Shown here: in pieces, positions 1 to 11,431 of the stretch
Numbering within the stretch: the stretch's first letter is position 1
How the letters are laid out: the number at the start of each line of letters is the position of its first letter
Assembly (NCBI GenBank): GCA_026119855.1
Contig: JAOWBW010001042.1
Location: 62,001-126,000 of the forward strand
From: Campanula takesimana
Taxonomy: Eukaryota; Streptophyta; Magnoliopsida; Asterales; Campanulaceae
Direction of reading: 5' to 3'
DNA length: 64,000 nucleotides
Position numbers and translations under genes: made by a program
Notes under the pieces: model-generated
Told to the model about the DNA's origin: nothing
Database searches by the model: none
The model's input: the letters and a program-made list of their open reading frames with translations, nothing else

Positions 1-22
1 TCTTTCAATTCTTTAGATTAAA

Positions 23-134
23 CTCCATCCGTCCCTCCTTTATTTTTGATTTCCAATTAAGATCAAACTTCATTGTTTTTTCTACCAAAACACCCTTTTA
101 AAAAGTTATGAAGATCATTTCGGGACGGAGGGAG
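23..134. mobile_element. Stowaway-like MITE, short
   Basis: The left end CTCCATCCGTCCC and the right end GGGACGGAGGGAG form inverted termini of the CTCCCTCYGTCCC type seen many times in this window. A TA follows the right end; the left flank is AA, so the target duplication is not perfect. The inner sequence pairs poorly, so this may be an old or internally rearranged copy. It has no coding capacity. Confidence 0.5.
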
Positions 135-420
135 TATATTGAAATCATTCAGACTACTCAATTTAAATTTGAAAATGTTCCACTTTGCCTTCTAACTAAA
201 AAATTGCTTGCGAAGAAAAAAGGGCAAAAAAATAATATTAATAAAAATAGCTTACAAACGTACAATATACAGGAGTTACCTTATATTTGGACAAAACGAA
301 ACCTTTCTTCTCTGGCTGCTATGCCTATCAAGTATCAACAATTCTTTTTCTCTTTTCGAGTCATTCCCACCCCTAATAGTTGTTGAATACTGATCTGGTG
401 CCATTGCATATCTCTTGTAG

Positions 421-1674
421 AGTAAACGACCAAAATGACTCGCGTACTATATGAATACAACCAAAATGACCCGCGTACTATCTAAACTACCAAATCAACC
501 TGCGTACTATTAATAAATGAACCAAATCAACCTAAATCGTTAATAAAAGTTAGTGGATATTAACGGGAGTTAGTAATTTGACGGACATAACAATTAAATT
601 TTTCAAATTGCCCCACAACTTAACAAATTCCTAACTTGTTTAGTTGAGTACCATCATGTCTTAATTACTCTTCTTCTCCACCAACAACCACCTTCTCCCA
701 CCACCATCTCACACCACTACCCCATCACCATCTCACACCACCACCCCCACCACCATCTCATATCACCATCACCAGCCACCACCATTCCTGCCACAACCAG
801 CCACCGCCTTCAACCACCAATTTTTGAACTTAAACAAAGCATTCATTCAAAACTCACAAGCATGAAATTCAAATCAGAACCAAGTAACTCAAAATCAAAC
901 CTTGAATATATCTCCATAGAATCTCTCTGCACATGTCCTCATTTTTTGCCATTTCTGAAACCCGGTCTAAAAATCACAGATTTCAACTTTAAACACCCAG
1001 AAAACCAAATTAATGAACCAAGCCCCAATTAGATTACAATATCACACACCCAGAACATAATTTGAAATTCTAAACGCCCAAATTTCCAATTGGTTATTCG
1101 GAAAAAGAACCCAAAATCAAATCCAGATCGCAAAATTTGGGACGATGTGGGAGTCGGATTGTGATTGTGGAGACTGGAGATGGGGTTGGAGGTGGGGAGA
1201 AGATGGCGAAGAGGTCGCCAGAAACTGAAGTGAGAGGTGGAGGGGAGCTGATGAGGATCATGGACTGGCTTCGCCGGCGGTGGATGAGTTAGGCGTGGGG
1301 GTCGAACGGGGCTGTGGAAATCCTCCATATTTAGATCTGGGCATCTGGCCAAAATTAGGGATAAATTGTTTAACCCCTTTTTATACTAGAAATTATTTTA
1401 AATGTCTAAAGTTTAAATATTGCACATATGCATCCCCCTTTTATTTAAATGTTTTTCATTTTAGAATTTTGTTAGGTTATGGGGGCAATTTGAAAGTTTT
1501 ATTGTAAAATCCGTTAGATTACTAACAATAGTTAATATCCACTAACTTTTATTAACGATTTAGGTTGATTTGGTTCATTTATTAATAGTACGCACGTTGA
1601 TTTGGTAGTTTAGATAGTACGCGGGTCATTTTGGTTGTATTCATATAGTACGCGGGTCATTTTGGTCGTTTACT
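421..1674. mobile_element. Mutator-like element with 170-bp TIRs
   Basis: Terminal inverted repeats of about 170 bp (421-591 and 1505-1674) are nearly identical. Each holds three tandem sub-repeats built on ACCAAAATGACYCGCGTAC and ACCAAATCAACCTGCGTAC. There is no transposase, so the element is non-autonomous. The interior shifts from CCACCACC-rich DNA to a GC-rich stretch (about 1140-1330) unlike its AT-rich surroundings, which looks like captured host DNA (Pack-MULE style). Flanks read TCTTGTAG and TCATTGTAA, only an imperfect 9-bp duplication. Mutator assignment rests on the long TIRs. Confidence 0.75.
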
Positions 1675-1944
1675 CATTGTAATTCCAAAGAAGCATAGAA
1701 ATGTAATCCCGAGGCGATATAAGACATTCTTGTTTGAGGCAGCTCCGGTTCTCCTCTAGAGTTTTCGGATCTCCAAGACATATATGATATATTCAAGCAG
1801 TGCCTTCTCATGCTTAGGCCTCCAGTTATTTGGAAAATGGGTGTAATCAGTCTCCAGCACTAAACACATTCGAGTATACTGAAGCCCTTCAAATCGATTC
1901 CACAAGACCCATCCCATTCTCAACAAGTTATGGTATTCCGGTGA

Positions 1945-2046
1945 CTACCATTTTTTCTCCTTCAATGCACGCCCAACAGCTCTATGGCCAATCTCATAAA
2001 CCTTTGCTCGTGAACGAAGCTTGTATTTTGCAGCATATAGTGAACC
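1945..2046 (-). CDS. Possible terminal exon, unknown gene
   Basis: On the minus strand an open stretch of about 33 codons ends in TAG after a basic tail (ALKEKKW). It begins just after an AG that could be a 3' splice site (ATATTAAG). The composition (YAAKYKLRSRAKVYEIGHRA) looks more protein-like than the surrounding DNA. I do not recognise the family and could not find partner exons upstream on the minus strand. It could be a decayed or captured exon, or a chance open frame. Confidence 0.25.
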   Translation of the reverse strand, partial: GSLYAAKYKLRSRAKVYEIGHRAVGRALKEKKW

Positions 2047-2204
2047 CCTTAATATAAGAAGAAAAGTTGACAATTTCCTTTCCGTTATCAGCGTATGTAT
2101 CTATACCATTCAGACATTGTTGATACAGTATATAAACTTATTCATCTGTACATTTGTGTGAGCTTGAGTGACATGGAACATTCTAAAATAAAACACGGTT
2201 GTGC

Positions 2205-2448
2205 TACCGGATCTATATCCCAGAAAGATAGTCTCATTTTAACTTTTAATGGTCACCAACCATTGACGACGATCTAATCATTCTAGTGAAACTCCAAAAT
2301 TTTTAATTGATAAATCATTAAGTGATTTATCAATAACAATTTTTAGAATTTCACTATGAACATTAAAATGACATCAATATTTGGTCAAAGTTCATTTTTA
2401 TTGACCATAAAAGGTTAAAATGAGATCATCTTTCTGGGACAGAAGGAG
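2205..2448. mobile_element. Stowaway-like MITE
   Basis: The inverted arms CCCAGAAAGATAGTCTCAT and ATGAGATCATCTTTCTGGG are followed on the right by the usual ACAGAAGGAG and TA. The outermost left bases have diverged. The interior is AT-rich and partly self-complementary, with no coding frame. Confidence 0.5.
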
Positions 2449-2484
2449 TATATGATAATATTTGGAACATACAATTTGATTCGG

Positions 2485-2735
2485 TGGTAAAGCTCATGCC
2501 TTTTCAAGGCATTGACTCGAGTTCGATTATCACAAACACCATTGTCCATTCTACATTTTGAACTTCAGGAAGAAAAAAGGGCAGAGGCCTAGGCTTGGTT
2601 GCCCAGTGGGCGCCGGGCTGCCGGCCCGACCCATGGATCCGATCCCAATTGTTCGTCATATTTTATTTTTGAGAGTGAGGTTAATATTGGTATTTCATAT
2701 ACACTGTCCGGTCAGAATTTATATAAAAAAAAAAA
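2485..2735 (+). mobile_element. tRNA-derived SINE
   Basis: The head resembles a tRNA: an A-box-like TGGTAAAGCTC, an anticodon-arm-like stem ATGCC/GGCAT closing a TTTTCAA loop (which would read TTC, Glu), then a B-box-like GAGTTCGATTATC. The body is GC-rich and ends in an 11-base A tract. It is flanked by TTGATTCGG (2476-2484) and TTGATTTGG (2736-2744), a target duplication matching at 8 of 9 positions. Polymerase III head, A tail and TSD together support a SINE. The family is not identified. Confidence 0.55.
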
Positions 2736-2744
2736 TTGATTTGG

Positions 2745-4339
2745 GCATCGGGTGTATGTGGGCTTTAGTTACCAGTAAGTTAATAAACTAACTGAATTTG
2801 TTAAAATACTAACCAAATTTGTTAAGAATTTAATATTTCCTTATAAAATAAATTTATTATTTTAAATGGATTTTGTTACAAATCTAACAAATTTTAAAAT
2901 TCTATTAATTATTTAGCTATTTCCAATTACAACAACTATTAAAAAAGAAAGAAAAAACAAAATAAATTAGAATCTTCGGAACCGTAGAACCGGAAGGTAA
3001 CTGGGATACGGGAACTGAAATTACATGGTTCGAATACCGCTCCACCATTTTGGAACCGAGAACCGTACCCGGGTGAGCACGCTTAGATGCTCATCTCAAA
3101 TATCATTAGCAGATTCATTTCTAAACTTACAACAAAGATTATTCCAATCTAGATCGTGAGACGTTCGGATTCCACTCCAAGTCAGATTTGGACATTGACT
3201 CAAACTGTTGGCATTCAAGAAATCACTTCTTTGATAAAATTTTGCGTTGAGCACGTGATGTCGTATAATACAGGTCAACGAGGAAACGCCAACCACACAT
3301 CCTAAAATTCACAAAACACTCTTGTGCTGTAAAATCGATGACATCCACTTCATTGTGAAATAATGCGAGACTCGTCGCAATTACAAGAAAACGAAAACAA
3401 CAGACATACAATCATAGGCTCTCAACGAGGAGAAAAATCAACAACTCTCAGCAAAGGAGTGAAAGTTATTATATGACAAAAATAATTAAAAATCTCAATA
3501 ACACAATATTTTGTAATCTCAACATAAAGTTTACAGTGAAAATTAAAAAAGAGAAAATGAAGAAAAAAGGGAAATTAGTGATTGATTAATGAAGAAACTA
3601 TTAAGTTTGCTTTCATTTATCATTTTTTCTCTCCTACATTATTTTACGAGTTGGTATTGTGAAAAACGTAACGTGTGCCGGCGCTTGTTTTTTAAAATAA
3701 GCGGTGACATTTTTGTAAATACCGGTAGGCTTATCCGTCAAGATCAAGATACAGTTTTCTTAAATTGTTATCTTGTGCCAAATAGAAGTAGTTGAGTTTA
3801 AAGTTTCCTAGAATTAACTTGAGTCATCGGACTCATTTGTTTAGTGTTGGCTTATTACTTGTACAGTAGCTTAAGTTTTTACAGTTATTGGATGTGGTTC
3901 CAGGCCTTGGTTCAGCACGCAAAATTGTAAGAGTTTGTTGTCCAGGGTATCAACGTTGACAAGAAGAAAGTAACAGCCCAACAATTTATCACTTTAATAA
4001 ACCCAGATGAACTTGTGTCCCAAAAAATAAGAGCCGTTTGAACCAGACAAAGAAATAAAATTAGGTTGCAAACAAGGCCAGCTAAGGGTTCAAGCTAAGC
4101 TCGATGCTGACGCAAAACTTCAAGAAATGAGCTATAAACTAGCCAAACACTATATGAATCAAGTTGACTAATGTACCTCACGTTTACAAGCATGTTCAAG
4201 CGAGCTTCAAACCAAACACATGTAGAGGACTCGAGATCTAGATGAGATCAAGTTCAGCAGGGGCATAGCTCAAGGCTCAGTTTCGTTTTGGTTCTCTAAA
4301 TGAATATAATTACATAGGTTATGACTTCATTGGCCAATC
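2745..4339. other. Unassigned AT-rich stretch
   Basis: No convincing gene is visible. At 2970-3080 several short GGAACCG and GAACCGT words precede CGGGTGAGCACGC, which resembles the subterminal region of a hAT element, but no matching left end was found. Short open frames on both strands lack recognisable motifs. Confidence 0.4.
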
Positions 4340-5190
4340 GACAAAAATATACCACGTACTTTAGTTTTGGTTACAATTTATGCAATGTACCACAAACTTG
4401 CATCTTAAATATACGTACTTTTTCCATTGGTTGCAAATTATGCAACGCACTATTTTTTATCCTAACGGACGTTAAAAAATAACAGAAATATTAACATGAT
4501 TTTTTTTTCGTTAAATATACTAACGATAAAACACCAACACAGTTAAAAAAAAAAAAAAGACCCATTTCATCCTTTTGTATTCATCTTCCAAAGCCTTCAA
4601 CACACCACCGCCGCCACCATTAACGCCAACACCACCACCAAGGAAGTCGCCGGAATCCATGGAAGAAAGCTAAGATCCGGCGACCCTTCTTCTTCTCCGG
4701 CGACCTTTCTTCTTCTCCGGCGAAAACATGAAGAAAATCATCAACCCAAGATGCACAGCGGGCTTGTCATCAAACACAATGCAAATCAACGATATGCAAG
4801 GTAGTCGCCGGAATCCATGGAAGAAAGCTAAGATCCGGCGACCCTTCTTCTTCTCCGGCGATGCTTACTCTTCTCCGGCGACGGCGACCCTTACTCTTCT
4901 TCTCCGGCGATGCTTGCTCTTCAGATCTGGATCCTCCGTCACCGACGATCCTACCCCGTCGCCGCCTCTAACTCCGTCGTTCAAAACCCGTTAAATCTTT
5001 AATGGGGTTAGTTTTGGATTGACCACAAAAGCATTCTGTTAATAAAATTTAACATCATCTAACGGGGTTGCATAAATTATAAACGAATATGAAAGTACGT
5101 AGGATTATGTTGTCAAACTAAAGTACCTTATCTTTTTTGTAACTAAAAGCTTGGTACATGGCATAAAGTTGTAATTTTTCCTAACTTTAT
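4340..5190. mobile_element. Diverged long-TIR Mutator-like element
   Basis: Sub-repeats around ACGTACTTT and AATTTATGCAA at 4350-4480 recur in inverted orientation at 5050-5170, giving degenerate TIRs of the same design as the element at 421-1674. The interior is GC-rich (CCGGCGACC repeats), with a direct duplication of about 53 bp starting GTCGCCGGAATCC (4646 and 4804). An open frame of 88 codons spans this interior. It probably represents captured, internally duplicated host sequence rather than a gene. Ends are approximate. Confidence 0.4.
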
Positions 5191-5313
5191 TATACATTTA
5201 TATTTTTTTATCTGTCCTTTATAGATAGTAAGATAACCAAATCACATACTCGTTACTCCTACTTATTACACCTTTCACTATTAATTTTCCACAGAAGAAG
5301 AAACTAACAAGTA

Positions 5314-5572
5314 CTCCCTCTGTTCCCGGCTCACTTGACACCTTTTGATCAAAACTGGTCAACTTAAGGTCGGTTTGACCAACACTTTATAAAAATATTT
5401 ATGATCCAAATAAAAATTTAAAAAATGTAAAATGATCACCATTAAAAATCCTCTCAATAACATTTTTTAAAAAAAAATTGGAATATAAATATTTCTATTA
5501 AGTGTTGGTCAAAACGACCCTAAGTTGACCAGTTTTAATCAAAAGGTGTCAAGTGAGCTGGGACGGAGGGAG
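5314..5572. mobile_element. Stowaway-like MITE with TA duplication
   Basis: Termini CTCCCTCTGTTCCC and GGGACGGAGGGAG are flanked by TA on both sides. The arms are extensively complementary for about 75 bp (CTCACTTGACACCTTTTGAT pairs with ATCAAAAGGTGTCAAGTGAG), so the transcript would fold into one long hairpin. There is no coding sequence. Confidence 0.88.
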
Positions 5573-5574
5573 TA

Positions 5575-5949
5575 TTTGAAATAATATTATAAATAGTTAT
5601 AAAGACTACAGTTGTCCAACATACTCCTATTGTTTAATATATATTTAAACTATAAACACGTTTGTTAAATTCACCACATGGTTTAATAGTATAGATACTT
5701 ATAAATAATCTTAGATTTCCTACATATTAATATTTAAATTTGTCCATATGCGATAAGATTATTCATCAATAATTCGTAACAAAAGTTTTGTAATTTAAAT
5801 TCAAAATTCATTTCTGAATTCTACAACTACCTCACCACTTTGTCGGACTTTATTTTCCCCCCTTTTTTTCTTTCCCCTAACCGATTAAAAAAAAGTTTAG
5901 GTGGAATCCTAAATAAATTAGGTGAAAATATATCTAATATTTTGAATAT
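5575..5949. other. AT-rich, nothing recognised
   Basis: I see no coding frame, RNA gene or element ends in this stretch. Confidence 0.5.
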
Positions 5950-5954
5950 ATAGT

Positions 5955-7073
5955 TGTAATACCCCCAAATTTATGATTTTTATTTTTAGATTTAAATTTA
6001 TTTGGTATTTAGATTAGTAGTGAATAATAATGTTATTGGGTTTATGGTCAAGTTATAGTTAGAATTTGCTTGGGCTTTTCGTTGGGTCAATTTAACTTTA
6101 ATGAAATTAAGAATTTTATTTGGGTTGGCCCACTAAATTATACTGGGAGATTAATTGTAGGTAGTATATATAATTAGGGCTTCCAATCTAACTGAAGATA
6201 CTTGCCATTGAAACCTAGGCTGCGCATAGAATGACAGCAGCTAAAGCATGGAATTAGAGGGAGCTTTATTATTGTAGAAAAATTTGGTTCATCCGAGTAT
6301 AATGGAATTTCAAGTTTGAGGATCAATTTCGATTTATTCGGGTATACGCCGTTAGCAATTTTGTGGTAAGAGAGACTATACAGTATCGATTCCGTGTCAG
6401 TTATAATTTCTTTCAATGTCCGTATTTTCATCGTATTCCGTTTTATTGATACGTTTTCGATTGTTCGGTCATATTTGATAATTGCTTTGATATTGATTTT
6501 GATCCGTAAAAGTATTGATTATTTTGAAAGCATGCTTTATTTGTAATTGTTGTCAAAAGTGAAATTTGTTATATGGAATAGTTTTGATGTGACTAATTTA
6601 TGTGACGGTTGCAGTGGATTTGATTATTTTGTTTGTGTTGGTTAGGCTCCGAGTGTGGGCGCCAACAATCGAGATTGAGTTTGTGTACGATTGTTAGACC
6701 ACTGGACCCGAACATAATTAGTGCATTAGACTGTGAAGTATGATCGATTGATGTTCGATTTATGAAAATTTGAGTCTTATTGAAAAGTCCATATTTATAA
6801 TTTCATGGACATTGTATATTGTGATATGTGTTTCTTTGGCCTCTGTGATACTGTGTATCCCCTTTCTTATTAGGCTCCCCACCTCACCCCCTTCCAGTTT
6901 CAGTTTTGCAGTCGACCTTTGATCGAGGTTTGAGATCGAGGAAGAATTGGGACGGATCAGTTTATTGAGATTTCGGGGTGATTAGCGAGATTTTGTACAT
7001 TGTTTCAGAGTTGTAAAATGTACTATATTTGATATATATGGATATTAAATTTGTGAAATTTCGGGTCGTTACA
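5955..7073 (+). repeat. 5' LTR of the non-autonomous element
   Basis: It runs TGTAATACC to GTTACA. A TATA-like TAGTATATATAA near 6163 precedes GGGCTTCC, a plausible transcription start region. It differs from the 3' LTR at roughly ten bases and several indels, so the insertion is not very recent. Confidence 0.88.
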
Positions 7074-7075
7074 GT

Positions 7076-7087
7076 TGGTATCAGTGC
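7076..7087 (+). other. Primer-binding site, tRNA-iMet type
   Basis: TGGTATCAGTGC begins two bases after the 5' LTR. It differs by one base from the standard plant TGGTATCAGAGC site. Confidence 0.8.
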
Positions 7088-7288
7088 ATTGGGATTAGAT
7101 CTTGAAAGGGATAAGAACTCTGATATTAAATAGGTTTGGATACTTTAATGTTACGGTTTTGAGCGGTTAGAAAAACAAAGTTTTCTTTGGGGTCAATTAG
7201 TAGCCTTTTGTTATGGAGAATTTGAGCAGTAGAAGCCTAAAGGAAATAAGAGATGAGGAGTAGATAGAATTCGAGGACGAATTCCTTT

Positions 7289-7301
7289 TAAGGGGGGAGA
7301 A
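7289..7301 (+). other. Polypurine tract
   Basis: AAGGGGGGAGAAT lies directly against the TG of the 3' LTR. Confidence 0.8.
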
Positions 7302-8459
7302 TGTAATACCCCCAAATTTATGATTTGTTATTTTTAGATTTAAATTTATTTGGTATTTAGATTAGTAGTGAATAATAATGTTATTGGGTTTATGGTCAAG
7401 TTATAGTTAGAATTTGCTTGGGCTTTTCGTTGGGTCAATTTAACTTTAATGAAATTAAGAATTTTATTTGGGTTGGCCCAGTTGGGTCAATTTAACTTTA
7501 ATGAAATTAAGAATTTTATTTGGGTTGGCCCACCAAATTATACTGGGAGATTAATTGTAGGTAGTATATATAATTAGGGCTTCCAATCTAATTGAAGATA
7601 CTTGCCATTGAAACCTAGGCTGCGCATAGAATGACAGCAGCTAAAGCATGGAATTAGAGGGAGCTTTATTATTGTAGAAAAATTTGGTTCATCCGAGTAT
7701 AATGGAATTTCAAGTTTGAGGATCAATTTCGATTTATTCGGGTGCAATTTTGTGGTAAGAGAGACTATACAGTATCGATTCCGTGTCAGTTATAATTTCT
7801 TTCAATGTTCGTATTTTCATCGTATTCCGTTTTATTGATACGTTTTCGATTGTTCGGTCATATTTGATAATTGCTTTGATATTGATTTTGATCCGTAAAA
7901 GTATTGATTATTTTGAAAGCATGCTTTATTTGTAATTGTTGTCAAAAGTGAAATTTGTTATATGGAATAGTTTTGATGTGACTAATTTATGTGACGGTTG
8001 CAGTGGATTTGATTATTCTGTTTGTGTTGGTTAGGCTCCGAGTGTGGGCGCCAACAATCGAGATTGAGTTTGTGTACGATTGTTAGACCACTGGACCCGA
8101 ACATAATTAGTGCATTAGACTGTGAAGTATGATCGATTGATGTTCGATTTATGAAAATTTGAGTCTTATTGAAAAGTCCATATTTATAATTTCATGGACA
8201 TTGTATATTGTGATATGTGTTTCTTTGGCCTCTGTGATACTGTGTATCCCCTTTCTTATTAGGCTCCCCAGCTCACCCTCTTCCAGTTTCAGTTTTGCAG
8301 TCGACCTTTGATCGAGGTTTGAGATCGAAGAATTGGGACGGATCAGTTTATTGAGATTTCGGGGTGATTAGCGAGATTTTGTACATTGTTTCAGAGTTGT
8401 AAAATGTACAATATTTGATATATATGGATATTAAATTTGTGAAATTTCGGGTCGTTACA
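7302..8459 (+). repeat. 3' LTR of the non-autonomous element
   Basis: It matches the 5' LTR but has a tandem duplication of about 50 bp (starting GTTGGGTCAATTTAAC, near 7430-7530) and a deletion of about 12 bp near 7744. The two LTRs have therefore evolved separately since insertion. Confidence 0.88.
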
Positions 8460-8464
8460 ATAGT

Positions 8465-8976
8465 AATAGATAATTAGATTAGATTAAAAAAAAAAAATAT
8501 TTTTCATGTCAACAATTATATGCATTTTATAATTTTTTGCATATAAATAATTAAATTATCTTAGCGTAATTAAATTGACTTGTGTATGTTGCCTCCATAC
8601 CATGCCACCCCCTCTGTTCTTCATCCCACCAACCAAAAACCGACTTGATTAGTAAAATTGCAAGATTTTCATTCATTCCGTATAACTAAGCTTAATTGAA
8701 AGTAGTTGTTCAAATGCATAAATCCAGGGAAATATGTTAATAAACCAGAGAAAGGCACAGGCCTACTACCATGACATCAACAAGAAAGGATAGTATGGCC
8801 GGGATGTGCGACTATCTTTTTATACAGTTGCAATAGTTTATAAAGATATTTGTATCATATCTTGTATCTCATTATTAGCTAACACTTACACCGAAGTGAT
8901 AATTCCAACAAAAGTTGGAAGCTCATTTACAAGCAATCAGGTTTCTATGCTGCTATTCCAAAAAAAAAAAAAAAAA
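8465..8976. other. AT-rich, nothing recognised
   Basis: No element ends or convincing coding sequence were found. The stretch ends in a run of 16 A that became the insertion site of the next element. Confidence 0.5.
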
Positions 8977-10045
8977 GGGCAAATTGCAATTTAGTTACCT
9001 GAGTTTTACACGATGTTTCAATTGGTTTCTGAATCCGTTTTTCAGCAAATTGGTTACTCGAGTTTGTCATTTAGTTGCAATGTGGTATAAAAATGGATGG
9101 ATTGTTAGTTTTTTAATGAAATGGATGGAAAATCTAACAAGTTTCTTTTATAATTGCAAAGTGCACCCTCCAACTCAACTTATTCACATTTTTACCCCAT
9201 AATAAACAATTTGTAACATCTAAAGACATTAATTAATAAACCTACAAATTCTAATTGTTTGTTTTAGAAAAACTTGAGCAAAATAATAATAAAAAAAAAA
9301 AAATCTTCTCGCTCTCACTTAAAAAACATTGGGCATTTTCTTAAGTATATTATGCATTGTCCGGAAACAGTAAATTGACAAAAATTGCGCCGACAAGCCA
9401 CAATTTCTTGTGCAAAAACGTTTCTCCAGCCATCAATTTTTTGATTAGAAATGACAAAGAGATCATGAAGGAAAGCACTACCAAACCCACTTGGATGGAG
9501 CAGAGAGAAAACAGTGGTCGCGAGAAGGGGGAGAAGGAACGTGGGTGGAGAGATCGCCATTTTTGGTGGTTTCCTTTGTTTTTTGACGGGCCAAAACACT
9601 GTTTCGCTCTGGATATCATATTTTATAATTTTAGTTAAATAAAATTAGTGTTTTTATGAATGATATGTATTTGTCATAAGTTAAATAAAATTATTATTTT
9701 TATGATAGATATCATAATTTTTATAATTTTGATGTAATAAATAAAATGAAAATGACTGAAACGCTAATCTTTGGACATATGCATGGAAATTATGTTAGTT
9801 TTTAAACATTCGTTAGGAGTTAGGGGGTGAAGTGGGAAAATTTAAATTGTAGGGTTAACCATTGCAATTTTGAAAGAAGCTCGTTAGGTTTTTCATCCAC
9901 TTTTGTTAGTTTTTAAACGATCCATCCATTTTTATACTACATTGCAACTAAATGACAAAATGGAGTAACCAATTTGCTGAAAAACGGATTCAGGAACCAA
10001 TTGAAACATTGTTTAAAACTCAGGTAACTAAATTGCAATTTGCCC
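8977..10045. mobile_element. Mutator-like element with 200-bp TIRs
   Basis: The TIRs (8977-9175 and about 9850-10045) start GGGCAAATTGCAATTTAG and end in its complement, and stay similar over about 200 bp. Both flanks are runs of A (at least 9 bases), consistent with a 9-bp Mutator-type duplication of AAAAAAAAA that cannot be proved inside a homopolymer. The interior (9310-9640) is less AT-rich and open on both strands, with a hydrophobic minus-strand stretch, suggesting a captured gene fragment. There is no transposase. Confidence 0.75.
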
Positions 10046-11371
10046 AAAAAAAAAACAAAAAAAAACTGCAAGTGTATGATGCAATCTATTGAGAAAGATA
10101 ACAAAGACCATACCCTTCCATCCACTGTCTAGCCAAAAGTTTGCCTCTCTGGGTATTCTTCTTCTCTCAGATAATTTCTTAGAAGCTGCCTGCATGACCC
10201 CTCAAGTGTACTTGATTCTCTATTTATTGTGCTAGATAACCATACTGGAGGCTAGTAGCTCATAATGCACTCTCACAAGGTGCTCAAAACACAATTCTAA
10301 AAGTCATCGCACGTAAATAAGCTTAGAGGCTAGGACTAATTAATGTTATCAACTATGAGTTTAAGAATATATTCAAAAGACTTGATCACAATCGAGCTGG
10401 AACTTTAATTCATGGATGACCATAAGTCATGGCTGGTCAATCTAATTATTGGTCAACCTCGGTCGCTAAGCCACATTTTAGAGCAGCTCTGGGTTTATTT
10501 AAGGAAGAAGCCAATAAATTTATAAATTCCGTATGTTCTTGTACTCAATTCGTTTGTCGCACAAACCAATCTTCAAGAAGCTTACTATAGCCATTTAAGG
10601 TCAAACGCACCAGAATGACAAATGAAACTCGGAAACAAGAGCAAAGTTACACTCTCATACTTAAGACAGAGAAAGAAATTACATATAAATTAAATTAAAG
10701 AGTCCTTCAAAATATAGTGCATAGATACACTACTGCTAAAAAAGTATTACGTCCAATGATCAGCGCTGATTTTATTTACAATATTCAACATAAATGGCAC
10801 TCTTATAACTCAAATAAAACCTTTCATATTTCCAGGTAAATTTACAAAGAGTCTGCCCTGACCTCCAATTGTTTCCTGTACACATCGAATCCACCAGTTC
10901 TGCATACATGTGCATATACCTAGAGACAGAATCAAGATGGATAATCTAAAAGTAGTGCATTGTGGCATCAGTTCAGCCACATCACTAATCACTTAATTTG
11001 GTTTCTACTTCAACCTACATCAGTACCAATCGACTTGAAAATTCAAACTCAAAAAACCTCTCAGGTAGTGATGCTTACAGTTAATTTGTTAGTCGTAATT
11101 AGTTTATGGTAATATGCCTTAACATTGTCACAAACATAGTAGCATAACTCCCACATATATGCATGACCAATCATGCTTCTAGTTGTCCTAAATTCTATCC
11201 AAATTCTAGTGTTCCCCCAACGGTTAATTATTATTAGATTTTGTTTATTATCTGACTAATTTTAAAAGTTTGTACCCATGAAAATTGAAAAATTGCTTAT
11301 TACTCTTAACAAAAAATGCTATAATTGGTTACACCTTTTATTTTAAGTTAGCTTAAATTAGATAAACACAA
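10046..11371. other. Low-copy stretch, possible minus-strand exon
   Basis: No element was recognised. On the minus strand at 10842-10899, after TATGCAG, an open stretch reads TGGFDVYRKQLEVRADSL and stops, which would suit a short terminal exon. No partner exons were found, so I do not call a gene. Confidence 0.3.
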
Positions 11372-11431
11372 CTCCCTCTGTCCTATAATAAGGGGCACAA
11401 AACTGGAATCGCGGGGGAATCAAAATATATA

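Larger units (their letters stand above)
5955..8459 (+). mobile_element. Complete non-autonomous chromovirus-type LTR element
   Basis: Two direct repeats of about 1.1 kb flank only 228 bp of internal DNA. The element starts TGTAATACCCCC and ends GTCGTTACA, and is bounded by the 5-bp duplication ATAGT (5950-5954 and 8460-8464). The primer site and polypurine tract are present. The bases before the 3' LTR (TTCGAGGACGAATTCC then AAGGGGGGAGAAT) are typical of Tekay/Del-type Ty3-gypsy chromoviruses, so this looks like a deletion derivative mobilised in trans. No gag or pol remains. Confidence 0.9.

Noticed and set aside
1029..1352. 107-codon minus-strand frame in the first Mutator-like element
   Set aside because: Low-complexity Pro/His/Ser content from CCACC-type repeats, no domain and no splice context. 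It is treated as captured DNA only.
2481..2543. Functional tRNA-Glu gene
   Set aside because: The anticodon-arm-like stem is present, but acceptor and T arms do not pair and the B box is degenerate. The A tail and TSD fit a SINE better.
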